Below, one piece after another: positions 1 through 7,750 of a stretch of DNA of 64,000 nucleotides. A program made the position numbers and the translations under genes. A model generated the notes under the pieces. That model saw only the letters and a list, made by a program, of their open reading frames with translations. It did no database searches and was not told the origin of the DNA. Source of the DNA: Citricoccus muralis (lineage in GTDB: Bacteria > Actinomycetota > Actinomycetes > Actinomycetales > Micrococcaceae); contig NZ_CP121252.1 of the NCBI RefSeq assembly GCF_029637705.1, positions 930,001 to 994,000 of the forward strand, written 5' to 3'. Numbering within the stretch: position 1 is the first letter of the stretch; every line of letters begins with the position of its first letter.

Positions 1-427
1 GGCGGACCTTGGCGGGCACCCCGGCCACCAGGCTACGCGGTGGAATGACGGCCCCCTCGGTCACCAGCGCGCCCGCGGCTACCAGCGACTGCGCGCCCAC
101 GACAGCGCCGTTCATCACGGTGGCCGACATGCCGATCAGGCATCCGTTCCCCACGGTGGCGCCGTGCACCACAGCGGCGTGGCCCACCGAGACGTCGTCG
201 CCGATGGTGCAGGGGAAACCCGGATCGGCGTGGACCACCACATTGTCCTGCAGATTCGTGCGCTCGCCCACGCGGATCGGCGCGGAATCGCCGCGCACGG
301 AGACCCCATAGAACGCAGAGGACTGCTGGCCCAGGGCGACGTCGCCGCTCAGCGTGGCGGTTGGGGCCGCGAAAACGGTCTCGTGGAGCTGGGGAGTGGA
401 ACCGGACAGGGTGATGATGTGTGCCAT
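1..427 (-). CDS. Gamma-carbonic-anhydrase-like hexapeptide-repeat protein (3' part missing)
   Basis: The reading frame opens with MAHIITLSG at 427 and runs off the left edge after about 142 codons, so the C-terminus is missing. It shows the short left-handed beta-helix repeat pattern of gamma-CA/YrdA/PaaY proteins (IRVGERTNLQDN, CTIGDDVSVGH, CLIGMSATVMNGAVVG). The His residues in VVVHAD and VGHAAVVHG sit where the family binds a metal ion. Known members form trimers and are either carbonic anhydrases or uncharacterised acyltransferase relatives; the activity here is not proven. It follows purU by 47 bases on the same strand and may be cotranscribed with it. Confidence 0.85.
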   Translation of the reverse strand, partial: MAHIITLSGSTPQLHETVFAAPTATLSGDVALGQQSSAFYGVSVRGDSAPIRVGERTNLQDNVVVHADPGFPCTIGDDVSVGHAAVVHGATVGNGCLIGMSATVMNGAVVGAQSLVAAGALVTEGAVIPPRSLVAGVPAKVR

Positions 428-474
428 CTCACCAGTCTACGGTGACGAAGTGGCGTCCCGTCGAGAGTCTTGAA

Positions 475-1362
475 CTAGGAGAACACCACGGTGCGGTGAC
501 CGTCGAGCAGCACACGGTGCTCGGCATGCCACTGCACAGCCTGGCACAGGGTGGAGCCCTCCACCTCGCGACCGCGCACCACGAACTGCTTGGCGGTGAG
601 ACCGTGGGTCACCCGCTGCACGCGTTGCTCGATGATCGGGCCCTCGTCCAGGTCGCCGGTCACATAGTGGGCGGTGGCGCCGATGAGCTTCACGCCGCGG
701 GCGTGGGCCTGGTGGTACGGCTTGGCGCCCTTGAAGGAAGGCAGGAACGAGTGGTGAATGTTGATCGCACGACCGGCCAGCTTCGAGCACAGGTCGTCGG
801 AGAGCACCTGCATATAGCGGGCCAGGACCACGAGTTCGACGTCGTAGGTGTTGACCAAGTCCATGAGCTGGGCCTCGGCGGCGGCTTTATTGTCGGTGCC
901 GTCGGCGTTCTTCTTGATCGGAATGTGCACGAAGGGGATGCCGTAGAAGAATGCCATCGGCTGCAGGTCCAGGTGGTTGGAGACGATCACCGGGATCTCG
1001 ATGGGCAGGGTGCCGGCCCGCTGCTGGAAGAGCAGATCGTTCAGGGTGCGTCCGTCCTTGGAGCACATGATCAGGGTGCGGGTTTTGCGCAGCGAGTCAT
1101 TGACGGTCAGATTCATGTCGAACTTCTCGCGCACCGAGGCGAGCACTTCCTCGGTGGCCTCCGCGGTAGCGGAGGTGGTGAACTGCACGCGCATGAAGAA
1201 ACTGCCGGTGTCGGGGGAGTCATACTGCTGAGATTCGGTGATGTCCGCCCCGACCTCGAGCAATGCGCCGGAGACGGCGTGCACGATTCCGGGACGGTTC
1301 GTGCACGACAGGGTCAGGATCAGAGTTTTCTCGGTGGCGGAGGAGTTCGCGGTGTCAGTCAT
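475..1362 (-). CDS. purU: Formyltetrahydrofolate deformylase
   Basis: 295 aa. PurU hydrolyses 10-formyl-THF to THF and formate and balances the one-carbon pool. An N-terminal ACT domain (about residues 15-90, LTLSCTNRPGIVHAVSG) is followed by a formyltransferase-fold domain with the catalytic stretch NIHHSFLPSFKGA and the loop GATAHYVTGDLDEGP near residues 215-260. I start it at MTDTANSS because AAAGGTAG lies a good distance upstream; an in-frame start 24 bases further upstream has less support. A 10-base inverted repeat lies 50-85 bases upstream. The gene belongs functionally with glyA and folD, 3-5 kb away. Confidence 0.95.
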   Translation of the reverse strand: MTDTANSSATEKTLILTLSCTNRPGIVHAVSGALLEVGADITESQQYDSPDTGSFFMRVQFTTSATAEATEEVLASVREKFDMNLTVNDSLRKTRTLIMCSKDGRTLNDLLFQQRAGTLPIEIPVIVSNHLDLQPMAFFYGIPFVHIPIKKNADGTDNKAAAEAQLMDLVNTYDVELVVLARYMQVLSDDLCSKLAGRAINIHHSFLPSFKGAKPYHQAHARGVKLIGATAHYVTGDLDEGPIIEQRVQRVTHGLTAKQFVVRGREVEGSTLCQAVQWHAEHRVLLDGHRTVVFS

Positions 1363-1410
1363 AGCGTCGAGACTACCTTTCGACATGCTCAGGGAGGCGG
1401 AATGCCGGTA

Positions 1411-1446
1411 CGTGAATCACAATAACTAAGAGCATAGTGATTCACG
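1411..1446. promoter_or_regulatory. Inverted repeat, candidate operator upstream of purU
   Basis: CGTGAATCAC at 1411-1420 and its exact complement GTGATTCACG at 1437-1446 are separated by 16 AT-rich bases. The repeat lies 50-85 bases before the purU start and about 200 bases before the divergent lipoprotein gene, which fits a binding site for a dimeric regulator. The regulator is unknown. Confidence 0.45.
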
Positions 1447-1648
1447 CCACAAAGCTCAAGGGAACCTTGGCACCCCGTGAAAGCTCGCGGTGATTGTGCC
1501 GAAATTGCGGCTCAGGGGTTTCATAGTCACCCGGCGGTGTGGTCATGATGGGTGGCAGTTATCCGGTTCTGACGAACTTGGACGACTCGCCACGATGCGG
1601 AGACACCGCATCTTTTGACGAATCCCAACGACAACGGAGGTGGAAGTC

Positions 1649-1981
1649 ATGGCGACGACCGATCCGAAGAAACTTCGTAAGCTTGCTGCCGCACTGGGTG
1701 TGGGTTCCCTGCTCGTGATGGGAACGGCTGCATGCGACAACACCGAAGACACCGCGCCTGCCGAAGATGGCGTTGAGGCCCCCGCTGAGGAGGGCGGCAT
1801 GGACGAGGGCACCCTCGAGGACGGCGCTGAAGAGTCCGGCACCAGCGACGAGCTCGGCGGCACGGAAGACGGTGGCGTCGAATCCGATACCGGTGCTGAG
1901 ACCGGCGACGACGCCGGCGGCTTGGAGGACACCGGCGATGATACCGGTGGACTGGAAGGCGATACCGAAGAAGACCAGTAA
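1649..1981 (+). CDS. Small, highly acidic putative lipoprotein
   Basis: 110 aa, not recognised as a known family. The N-terminus has a basic stretch (KKLRK), a hydrophobic core (LGVGSLLVMG) and a lipobox-like TAAC at residues 25-28, suggesting export and lipidation. The mature part is almost entirely Glu, Asp, Gly and Thr in loose repeats (TGDDAGG, TGDDTGG) and is probably disordered and strongly negative. I start at the ATG at 1649 because GGAGG is 8 bases upstream; a GTG at 1640 overlaps that site. It stands alone between purU (divergent) and catalase (convergent) and ends at a strong terminator. Confidence 0.7.
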   Translation: MATTDPKKLRKLAAALGVGSLLVMGTAACDNTEDTAPAEDGVEAPAEEGGMDEGTLEDGAEESGTSDELGGTEDGGVESDTGAETGDDAGGLEDTGDDTGGLEGDTEEDQ

Positions 1982-2012
1982 GGTCCGGTGAGCACACCTG
2001 CTCCAGCCGACG

Positions 2013-2049
2013 ACGAAGCCCCCACGAAAATTTTCCGTGGGGGCTTCGT
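2013..2049. terminator. Bidirectional terminator between lipoprotein gene and katA
   Basis: A perfect 14-bp stem (2013-2026 with 2036-2049) closes a 9-base loop of A and T followed by C. It lies between the convergent ends of the lipoprotein gene and katA and can serve both. Confidence 0.8.
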
Positions 2050-2081
2050 GCTGCTCAGATCAACTCCGAGTGATGGTGCTA

Positions 2082-3566
2082 TCAGACACCCGGGGTGTCA
2101 TCGCCGAGGTTGGCCTTGACGGCATCCTCGATGCGCTGACCGATGGTGGCGTCAACGTTCTTCCAGTACTGGAAGGCGTTGGAGAGCACGGGCTCCTGCA
2201 CGCCGTCGAGAGCGCCGGAGACGGTCTCCACGAACTGATCGCGCTGAGCGTCGGTGAACACTTCGCGGATCAGGATGCCTGGCTGCACGAAATCTCCGTC
2301 TTCTTCGCGCAGCGTGTATGCCTCGCGGACCATCTCGCCGTCGGATTCCCAGGAGACGTCCACTGCGCCGGTCTCGTCCGACCAGGAATCGCCGAAGGAG
2401 TTCGGTGCGTAGACGCTACGGGCGCCGCTGTGGTCGTACCACATGTTGCCCTCGAAGCTGTAGGTGTGCACCTCGTTCTTCGGGCGGTTGACGGGCAGCT
2501 GCTGGAAGTTGGTGCCGATGCGGTAGCGCTGAGCGTCCGCGTATGCGAAGTTGCGGCCGAGCAGCATCTTGTCGGGGGACATGCCGATGCCGGGAACCAT
2601 GTTGCCGGGGGAGAAGGCAGCCTGCTCGATCTGAGCGAAGTGGTTCTCCGGGTTACGGTTCAGCTCCATGGTGCCGACCTTGATGCGCGGGTAGTCCTTC
2701 TTCGACCAGGTCTTGGTGAGGTCGAAGGGGTTGTAGCGGTAGGTCTTGGCTTCCTCGTACGGCATGACCTGAACGTAGAGGTCCCACTTCGGGAAGTCTC
2801 CGGCGTTGATGGTGTCGAACAGGTCGCGGCGGTGGTACTCGGCGTCTGCACCGGCCAGGCGCTCGGCCTCTTCGTTGGAAAGCACCTCCACACCCTGCTG
2901 GGAGAGGAAGTGCCACTTGACCCAGAACTTCTCGCCGGACTCGTTGACCCACATGTAGGTGTGGGAGCCGTAGCCGTTCATCTCGCGCCAGGTCTTGGGC
3001 AGGCCGCGCTCGCCCATCAGGTAGGTCACCTGGTGTGCGGACTCGGGGTTCTGCGTCCAGAAGTCCCACTGCATGGTGCCGTCGCGCAGGCCGGAATCGG
3101 GCAGGCGCTTCTGTGAGCGGATGAAGTGCGGGAACTTCATGGGGTCGCGCAGGAAGAAGATGGGGGTGTTGTTGCCGACGAGGTCGAAGTTGCCCTCTTC
3201 GGTGTAGAACTTCAGGGCGAAGCCGCGCACGTCACGCCAGGTGTCGGGAGAGCCCAGCTCGCCGGCGACGGTGGAGAAGCGCAGCAGCAGGTCGGTCTCC
3301 TTGCCGGGCTGCAGGAAGTCAGCCTTGGTGTATTGGGAGACGTCCTCAGTGACCTTCAGGGTGCCGAAGGCGCCGGAACCCTTGGCGTGCGGACGGCGCT
3401 CAGGAACGTTCATTCGGTTGAAGTGAGCCAGGGTCTCGACCAAGTGGTGATCGTGCAGCACGATCGGGCCGTTAGGTCCCACGGTCAGCGAGTTGCGGTC
3501 GCTGACGGCGGGGATACCGGCCTGGGTGGTCGAACCCGTGGCGTGACGAGTGGTGTTCTCGGTCAT
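2082..3566 (-). CDS. katA: Monofunctional haem catalase
   Basis: 494 aa, the size of small-subunit catalases, which disproportionate hydrogen peroxide in the cytoplasm. Visible landmarks: catalytic His60 in [13 protein letters not shown], the distal Asn region [12 protein letters not shown] at about 128-138, and the proximal haem region [14 protein letters not shown] near residue 340. The start at MTENTT is set by GGAG 8-9 bases upstream; longer readings of the frame lack such a site. The furA gene lies directly upstream on the same strand (86-base gap), the classic furA-katA arrangement of actinobacteria, so control by peroxide and iron through FurA is expected. Confidence 0.97.
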   Translation of the reverse strand: MTENTTRHATGSTTQAGIPAVSDRNSLTVGPNGPIVLHDHHLVETLAHFNRMNVPERRPHAKGSGAFGTLKVTEDVSQYTKADFLQPGKETDLLLRFSTVAGELGSPDTWRDVRGFALKFYTEEGNFDLVGNNTPIFFLRDPMKFPHFIRSQKRLPDSGLRDGTMQWDFWTQNPESAHQVTYLMGERGLPKTWREMNGYGSHTYMWVNESGEKFWVKWHFLSQQGVEVLSNEEAERLAGADAEYHRRDLFDTINAGDFPKWDLYVQVMPYEEAKTYRYNPFDLTKTWSKKDYPRIKVGTMELNRNPENHFAQIEQAAFSPGNMVPGIGMSPDKMLLGRNFAYADAQRYRIGTNFQQLPVNRPKNEVHTYSFEGNMWYDHSGARSVYAPNSFGDSWSDETGAVDVSWESDGEMVREAYTLREEDGDFVQPGILIREVFTDAQRDQFVETVSGALDGVQEPVLSNAFQYWKNVDATIGQRIEDAVKANLGDDTPGV

Positions 3567-3652
3567 CTCATTCTCCTTGGTTGTACGAGTGGACGGGTGG
3601 GACAGATGGAAATTGTGGGACTGCCGGCTAGTGGAGCAGTCTGTGGTCGGAT

Positions 3653-4138
3653 CTACGGTGCGGTGGTTTCCTTGACCGCGGTGGCGTCTCGGCAATTGCT
3701 ACAGACGCCGTGGTAGACCACATCGGCAATCTGGATGCTCATGCCGTGGTCGTGCGACGGCGTAAGACAGGGGGCATGGCCGACGGCGCAGGCCACATCT
3801 TCGATGCGACCGCAGTGCACGCAGACGGCGTGGTGGTGGTTGTCATCAACGCGGGTTTCATAGCGGGCGGCCGAATCCGGAAGGTCCAGCTTGCGGGCCA
3901 GTCCCACATCAACCAAGGAGTGCAACACGATGTAGATCGACTGCACCGTCATATCGGGCAGGGTGGCGCGCACAGACTGGAGAATGTCGTCCGCGGTGGA
4001 ATGCGGCAGGGTCTCGAGCGCGTTCAGCACAGCCAGGCGCTGTTTGGTGACGCGCAGACCCGTCTGGCGCAGTCGCGCGGCCCAGGTCAGGGAGGGGGCC
4101 TGGGATCCCTCGGTCGTGTGGCTGGCGTCGTGGCGCAT
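3653..4138 (-). CDS. furA: Fur-family metal/peroxide-responsive repressor (FurA type)
   Basis: 161 aa. The N-terminal winged helix ([20 protein letters not shown], about 22-41) is followed by the metal-binding dimerisation domain with the His-rich DDNHHHAVC and two CxxC motifs (CVHCG and CSNCR) typical of the structural zinc site. I start at MRHDASH because GGGAGA lies about 9 bases upstream; an in-frame GTG at 4165 lies inside the candidate operator. Placement immediately before katA identifies it as FurA-like rather than a general iron Fur. It probably represses itself and katA. Confidence 0.92.
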   Translation of the reverse strand: MRHDASHTTEGSQAPSLTWAARLRQTGLRVTKQRLAVLNALETLPHSTADDILQSVRATLPDMTVQSIYIVLHSLVDVGLARKLDLPDSAARYETRVDDNHHHAVCVHCGRIEDVACAVGHAPCLTPSHDHGMSIQIADVVYHGVCSNCRDATAVKETTAP

Positions 4139-4154
4139 GACACTAGTCTCCCAA

Positions 4155-4171
4155 TTTTGAATCACTCAAAA
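4155..4171. promoter_or_regulatory. Fur-like operator in the furA promoter
   Basis: TTTTGA and TCAAAA form a perfect 6-bp inverted repeat around ATCAC, 17-33 bases before the furA start. The position and AT-richness fit a FurA autoregulatory site, and CAAAAT on the minus strand inside it could serve as the -10 element. Assignment rests on position and symmetry. Confidence 0.5.
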
Positions 4172-4174
4172 AAG

Positions 4175-4193
4175 CAAGGTTAGGCTAGCCTGA
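4175..4193. promoter_or_regulatory. DtxR/IdeR-type iron box upstream of furA
   Basis: This 19-base site contains AGGTTAGGCTAGCCT and matches the DtxR/IdeR consensus (TTAGGTTAGGCTAACCTAA) at 15 of 19 positions by direct comparison. It lies 37-55 bases before the furA start, next to the Fur-like repeat, and would cover the -35 region (TAACCT on the minus strand, 17 bases from CAAAAT). It implies that an IdeR/DtxR protein encoded elsewhere links this promoter to iron. Confidence 0.65.
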
Positions 4194-4271
4194 GCTTGTG
4201 GCGCACGGCATGTTTTGGGCGGGGCCGTAAGGGTAGTGCAAGGCGCCGGTGGTGCGGCTAAGATGAGCGAG

Positions 4272-4316
4272 GAAGCCGCGACTGGCGCAGGTGGGCTACC
4301 ACCGGGAAGCGGCTTC
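4272..4316 (+). ncRNA. ZTP (pfl motif) riboswitch, compact form
   Basis: An 8-bp P1 helix (GAAGCCGC 4272-4279 with GCGGCTTC 4309-4316) encloses the invariant GACTGGCG (4280-4287), a GGTGG/CCACC hairpin (4290-4294 with 4299-4303) and the ligand-binding tail CCACCGGGAAGCG. This is the pfl motif, which senses ZTP/ZMP, the signal of 10-formyl-THF shortage. It lies 110 bases before glyA, the expected target class. The expression platform is not obvious; the leader between it and glyA has no clear poly-U terminator. Confidence 0.88.
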
Positions 4317-4425
4317 TCGTGTCGCACTGACGATTTTCAGGTGTGGCGCGCATGCTGGTGTACGAGCCGTCCGCCTGGGTTCGTATGCGTCGCCCTTCGA
4401 TCAATACCGCCAGCAGGAGACTCTC

Positions 4426-5721
4426 ATGACGGACCAGACCGCCACCATCCAGACATCCATCAACACTGCCCCCTTGTCCGAGGTTGATCCCGAGATCGCC
4501 CAGGCGATCGCCGACGAGGTGGGCCGCCAGCGCGGCACCTTGGAAATGATCGCCTCCGAGAACTTCGTGCCTCGCGCCATCCTGGAAACCCAGGGCTCGG
4601 TGCTCACCAACAAGTACGCTGAGGGTTACCCCGGTCGCCGCTACTATGGCGGCTGCGAATTCGTTGACGTCGCCGAAAATCTGGCGATCCAGCGCGCCAA
4701 GGATCTCTTCGGCGCCGAACACGCCAATGTTCAGCCCCATGCGGGAGCCCAGGCCAACGTGGCCGTGATGCAGGCGCTCATGGAGCACGGCGATACCCTG
4801 ATGGGGCTGTCCCTGGCCCATGGTGGCCACCTGACCCACGGCATGAAGCTGAACTACTCGGGCAAGAATTTCCGCATCGCTGCCTATGAAGTGGACTCGG
4901 AGTCGTACCGCATTGACATGGACAAGGTGCGCGAGCAGGCCGTCGCCGAGCGCCCCGACGTCATCGTGGCCGGCTGGTCTGCCTACCCGCGTCAGCTCGA
5001 TTTCGAGGCGTTCCGCTCTATTGCTGACGAAGTGGGCGCGAAGCTCTGGGTCGATATGGCGCACTTCGCCGGATTGGTAGCCGCAGGGCTGCATCCGAAT
5101 CCGGTGCCGTACGCCGACGTCGTCTCCTCGACGGTGCACAAGACGCTGGCCGGGCCGCGTTCCGGTTTCATTCTGACCACCGAGAATCTGAAGAAGAAGA
5201 TCGACTCGGCGGTGTTCCCGGGCCAGCAGGGCGGACCGCTGATGCAGGCTATTGCTGGTAAGGCGGTCGCATTCAAGATCGCCGGCAGCGAGGAATTCGC
5301 GCAGCGCCAGCGCAACACCTTGGCTGGTGCGCAGATTCTTGCTGAGCGCCTGACGGGTGCCGATGTGGCAGAGCATGGCGTCTCCGTGCTGACCGGTGGC
5401 ACCGACGTGCACCTGGTGCTCGTGGACTTGCGCCATTCCGAGCTGGATGGGCGTCAGGCTGAAGACCTGCTGCACCAGGTGGGCATCACCGTGAACCGCA
5501 ATGCTGTGCCGTGGGACCCGCGTCCGCCGATGACCACCTCTGGTCTGCGTATCGGCACTCCGGCGCTGGCCACCCGTGGCTTCGGCGATGCTGAGTTCAC
5601 CGAAGTGGCCGACATCATTGCCACCGCGCTCAAGCCGTCCCCTGATGTGGAGGTACTGAGCGCACGTGTGGCCAAGCTGGCTGACGATTTCCCGTTGTAC
5701 GAAGGCCTCGAAACCTGGTGA
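4426..5721 (+). CDS. glyA: Serine hydroxymethyltransferase
   Basis: 431 aa, full length. GlyA converts serine and THF to glycine and 5,10-methylene-THF with PLP. The PLP lysine lies in [14 protein letters not shown] near residue 235; [10 protein letters not shown] and [14 protein letters not shown] are family signatures near the N-terminus. The ATG at 4426 has AGGAGA 5 bases upstream. The gene follows the ZTP riboswitch and precedes folD by 63 bases, so the switch probably raises production of one-carbon units when 10-formyl-THF is scarce. Confidence 0.98.
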   Translation: MTDQTATIQTSINTAPLSEVDPEIAQAIADEVGRQRGTLEMIASENFVPRAILETQGSVLTNKYAEGYPGRRYYGGCEFVDVAENLAIQRAKDLFGAEHANVQPHAGAQANVAVMQALMEHGDTLMGLSLAHGGHLTHGMKLNYSGKNFRIAAYEVDSESYRIDMDKVREQAVAERPDVIVAGWSAYPRQLDFEAFRSIADEVGAKLWVDMAHFAGLVAAGLHPNPVPYADVVSSTVHKTLAGPRSGFILTTENLKKKIDSAVFPGQQGGPLMQAIAGKAVAFKIAGSEEFAQRQRNTLAGAQILAERLTGADVAEHGVSVLTGGTDVHLVLVDLRHSELDGRQAEDLLHQVGITVNRNAVPWDPRPPMTTSGLRIGTPALATRGFGDAEFTEVADIIATALKPSPDVEVLSARVAKLADDFPLYEGLETW

Positions 5722-5784
5722 CAGATGTGATCATCGTCAATAGAGTGGTTCAATACTGACCTGATATATCAGAGCGCAAAGGAC

Positions 5785-6687
5785 ATGGCGAACGAGATGA
5801 CGGCACAAAAACTAGACGGGCGCGCAACTGCGGCCGCCATCAAGGAGGACCTTGCGACTCGCGTCGCCGCACTGCGTGAGCAGGGGGTGACTCCTGGTTT
5901 GGGCACGGTACTCGTCGGCGAGGACCCCGGTTCGCAGTCGTACGTGGCCGGTAAGCACCGGGACTGCGCTGAAGTGGGTATCGAGTCCATTCAGCGCGAG
6001 CTGCCCGAGTCCACCACGCAGGAGGAGCTGCTGGCGGTGCTCGACGAGCTCAACCAGGACCCGGCCTGCACCGGATACATTGTGCAGCTGCCGCTGCCGA
6101 AGCACATCGACACCGATGTCATTCTGGAAGCCATTGACCCGGACAAGGACGCCGACGGGCTACACCCCATGAATCTGGGTCGCTTGGTCGCTTCGACCTC
6201 CGGTGACCTGGATTCGCCGCTGCCCTGCACTCCTAAGGGCTGTGTGGAGCTGCTGCGCCACTACGGCATCGAGCTGGCCGGTAAGAACGTGCTGGTGATT
6301 GGCCGCGGTGTGACCATCGGCCGCCCGGCCGGACTGGTACTGACCCGCAAGGACGTCAATGCCACGGTCACTCTGGCACATACTGGCACCGTGGACGTGC
6401 AGGAGCACATTGGTCGTGCCGACGTCATCATTGCCGCCGCCGGGGTGGCTCACATGGTGAAGGCCGAGGACGTCAAGGACGGTGTAATCATCCTGGACGT
6501 GGGCGTCTCTCGTCGCGAAGACCCGGAAACAGGCAAGGCCAAGATCGTCGGCGATGTCGACCCAGCCGTTGCAGACAAGGCTTCGTGGATGGCGCCGAAC
6601 CCCGGCGGCGTGGGCCCAATGACCCGCGTAATGCTGGTGGCCAACGTGGTGGAAGCCGCGGAGCGCCAGGCGGCATCTGCCCGCTGA
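5785..6687 (+). CDS. folD: Bifunctional methylene-THF dehydrogenase/cyclohydrolase
   Basis: 300 aa. FolD converts methylene-THF to 10-formyl-THF in two steps using NADP. The catalytic Lys is in [15 protein letters not shown] near residue 55, the nucleotide-binding region is [15 protein letters not shown], and the C-terminal signature is [16 protein letters not shown] precedes the ATG at 5785. It continues the glyA unit, so the pair makes 10-formyl-THF from serine under the upstream ZTP switch. A hairpin follows the stop. Confidence 0.97.
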   Translation: MANEMTAQKLDGRATAAAIKEDLATRVAALREQGVTPGLGTVLVGEDPGSQSYVAGKHRDCAEVGIESIQRELPESTTQEELLAVLDELNQDPACTGYIVQLPLPKHIDTDVILEAIDPDKDADGLHPMNLGRLVASTSGDLDSPLPCTPKGCVELLRHYGIELAGKNVLVIGRGVTIGRPAGLVLTRKDVNATVTLAHTGTVDVQEHIGRADVIIAAAGVAHMVKAEDVKDGVIILDVGVSRREDPETGKAKIVGDVDPAVADKASWMAPNPGGVGPMTRVMLVANVVEAAERQAASAR

Positions 6688-6706
6688 CCTGCGAAGCTGT
6701 TCTGAC

Positions 6707-6741
6707 ATGCCCCGGATCCTCTCGCTGAGGGTTCGGGGCAT
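6707..6741 (+). terminator. Terminator hairpin after folD
   Basis: ATGCCCCG at 6707-6714 pairs with CGGGGCAT at 6734-6741, with partial inner pairing (ATCCTC with GAGGGT). No T-run follows, as is common in high-GC actinobacteria. Confidence 0.65.
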
Positions 6742-6763
6742 CGTCGTCGGTGCTGTTCAATTG

Positions 6764-6797
6764 TTGATGTGAAGTCCGTCTCGCTACGATGAGTTGG
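6764..6797 (+). promoter_or_regulatory. Promoter giving a leaderless GTG start for the ABC operon
   Basis: The -10 element TACGAT (6785-6790) lies exactly six bases before the GTG at 6797, so transcription should begin at the start codon. TTGATG (6764-6769) or TTGTTG (6761-6766) can act as the -35. No ribosome-binding site precedes the gene. Confidence 0.6.
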
Positions 6798-7750
6798 TGC
6801 GCCCCCTCACCAACGCGGTCATCTCCGCCCGACAACTCACCAAATGCTACGGCGACTTCGCCGCCGTCGACGGTATCGACTTCCATGTGGAACCCGGTGA
6901 AGCCTTCGGATTGTTGGGCCCCAACGGCGCCGGTAAATCCACCACCATGCGGATGATCGGTGGCGTCTCCCAGCGCACCTCCGGCAGCCTAGAGATTCTG
7001 GGGCTGGACCCGGAACAGCACGGCCCGAAGGTGCGCGCGCAACTTGGCGTTGTTCCCCAGGAAGATAACCTCGACCTCGAACTCACGGTGCGCGACAACC
7101 TCATCGTCTACGGCCGGTATTTCGGGTTGCCGTTCTCCTACCTGCGCCCAAAATCGCAGGAACTGCTGGATTTCGCCCAGCTCACCGAGAAGGCCAACGC
7201 CCGCGTCGAAGACCTATCCGGCGGGATGAAGCGCCGACTCGTGATCGCGCGCGGGCTGATCAACCAGCCACAGATTTTCATGCTCGACGAGCCCACCACC
7301 GGGCTCGACCCACAGGCCCGGCATGTGCTGTGGGACCGGCTGTTCCGACTCAAGGAAGCTGGCACCACCCTGGTGCTCACCACGCACTACATGGACGAGG
7401 CGGAACAGCTCTGCGACCGGCTCATCGTGGTCGATCAGGGGAAGATCATGGCAGAGGGCTCGCCCGCGCAGCTGATTCGAGAGCATTCCACCCGCGAAGT
7501 GCTGGAGCTGCGCTACGGCTCGGACCGCAATGTGGCGGTGGCTGATGAGCTGGCGGGTAACGCCGACGTGATGGCGGTGGCCGAACGGGTCGAGGTACTC
7601 CCGGATCGGCTCCTGCTCTACACCGACGACGGCGAGCACGCCTTAGGCGCGGTGGCTGGCGCGGGCTGGACGCCGCGGTCGTCGCTCGTGCGGCGTTCCT
7701 CGCTGGAGGACGTGTTCCTGCATCTGACGGGACGGTCGCTCGTTGACTGA
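6797..7750 (+). CDS. ABC exporter ATP-binding protein, DrrA-like
   Basis: 317 aa. Walker A GPNGAGKS (about residues 41-48), signature LSGGM and Walker B IFMLDEPTTGLD, with a C-terminal extension after about residue 230, match the ATPases of daunorubicin/antibiotic-type ABC-2 exporters. The GTG at 6797 is preferred over a TTG three bases earlier because of the leaderless promoter spacing. It overlaps the permease gene by 8 bases, showing a two-gene exporter. The substrate is unknown. Confidence 0.9.
   Translation: MRPLTNAVISARQLTKCYGDFAAVDGIDFHVEPGEAFGLLGPNGAGKSTTMRMIGGVSQRTSGSLEILGLDPEQHGPKVRAQLGVVPQEDNLDLELTVRDNLIVYGRYFGLPFSYLRPKSQELLDFAQLTEKANARVEDLSGGMKRRLVIARGLINQPQIFMLDEPTTGLDPQARHVLWDRLFRLKEAGTTLVLTTHYMDEAEQLCDRLIVVDQGKIMAEGSPAQLIREHSTREVLELRYGSDRNVAVADELAGNADVMAVAERVEVLPDRLLLYTDDGEHALGAVAGAGWTPRSSLVRRSSLEDVFLHLTGRSLVD

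Noticed and set aside
421-1425. 334-aa plus-strand reading frame opposite purU
   Set aside because: It is the antisense of purU; composition is His/Gly/Val-rich without motifs, while the minus strand encodes a complete, recognisable enzyme.
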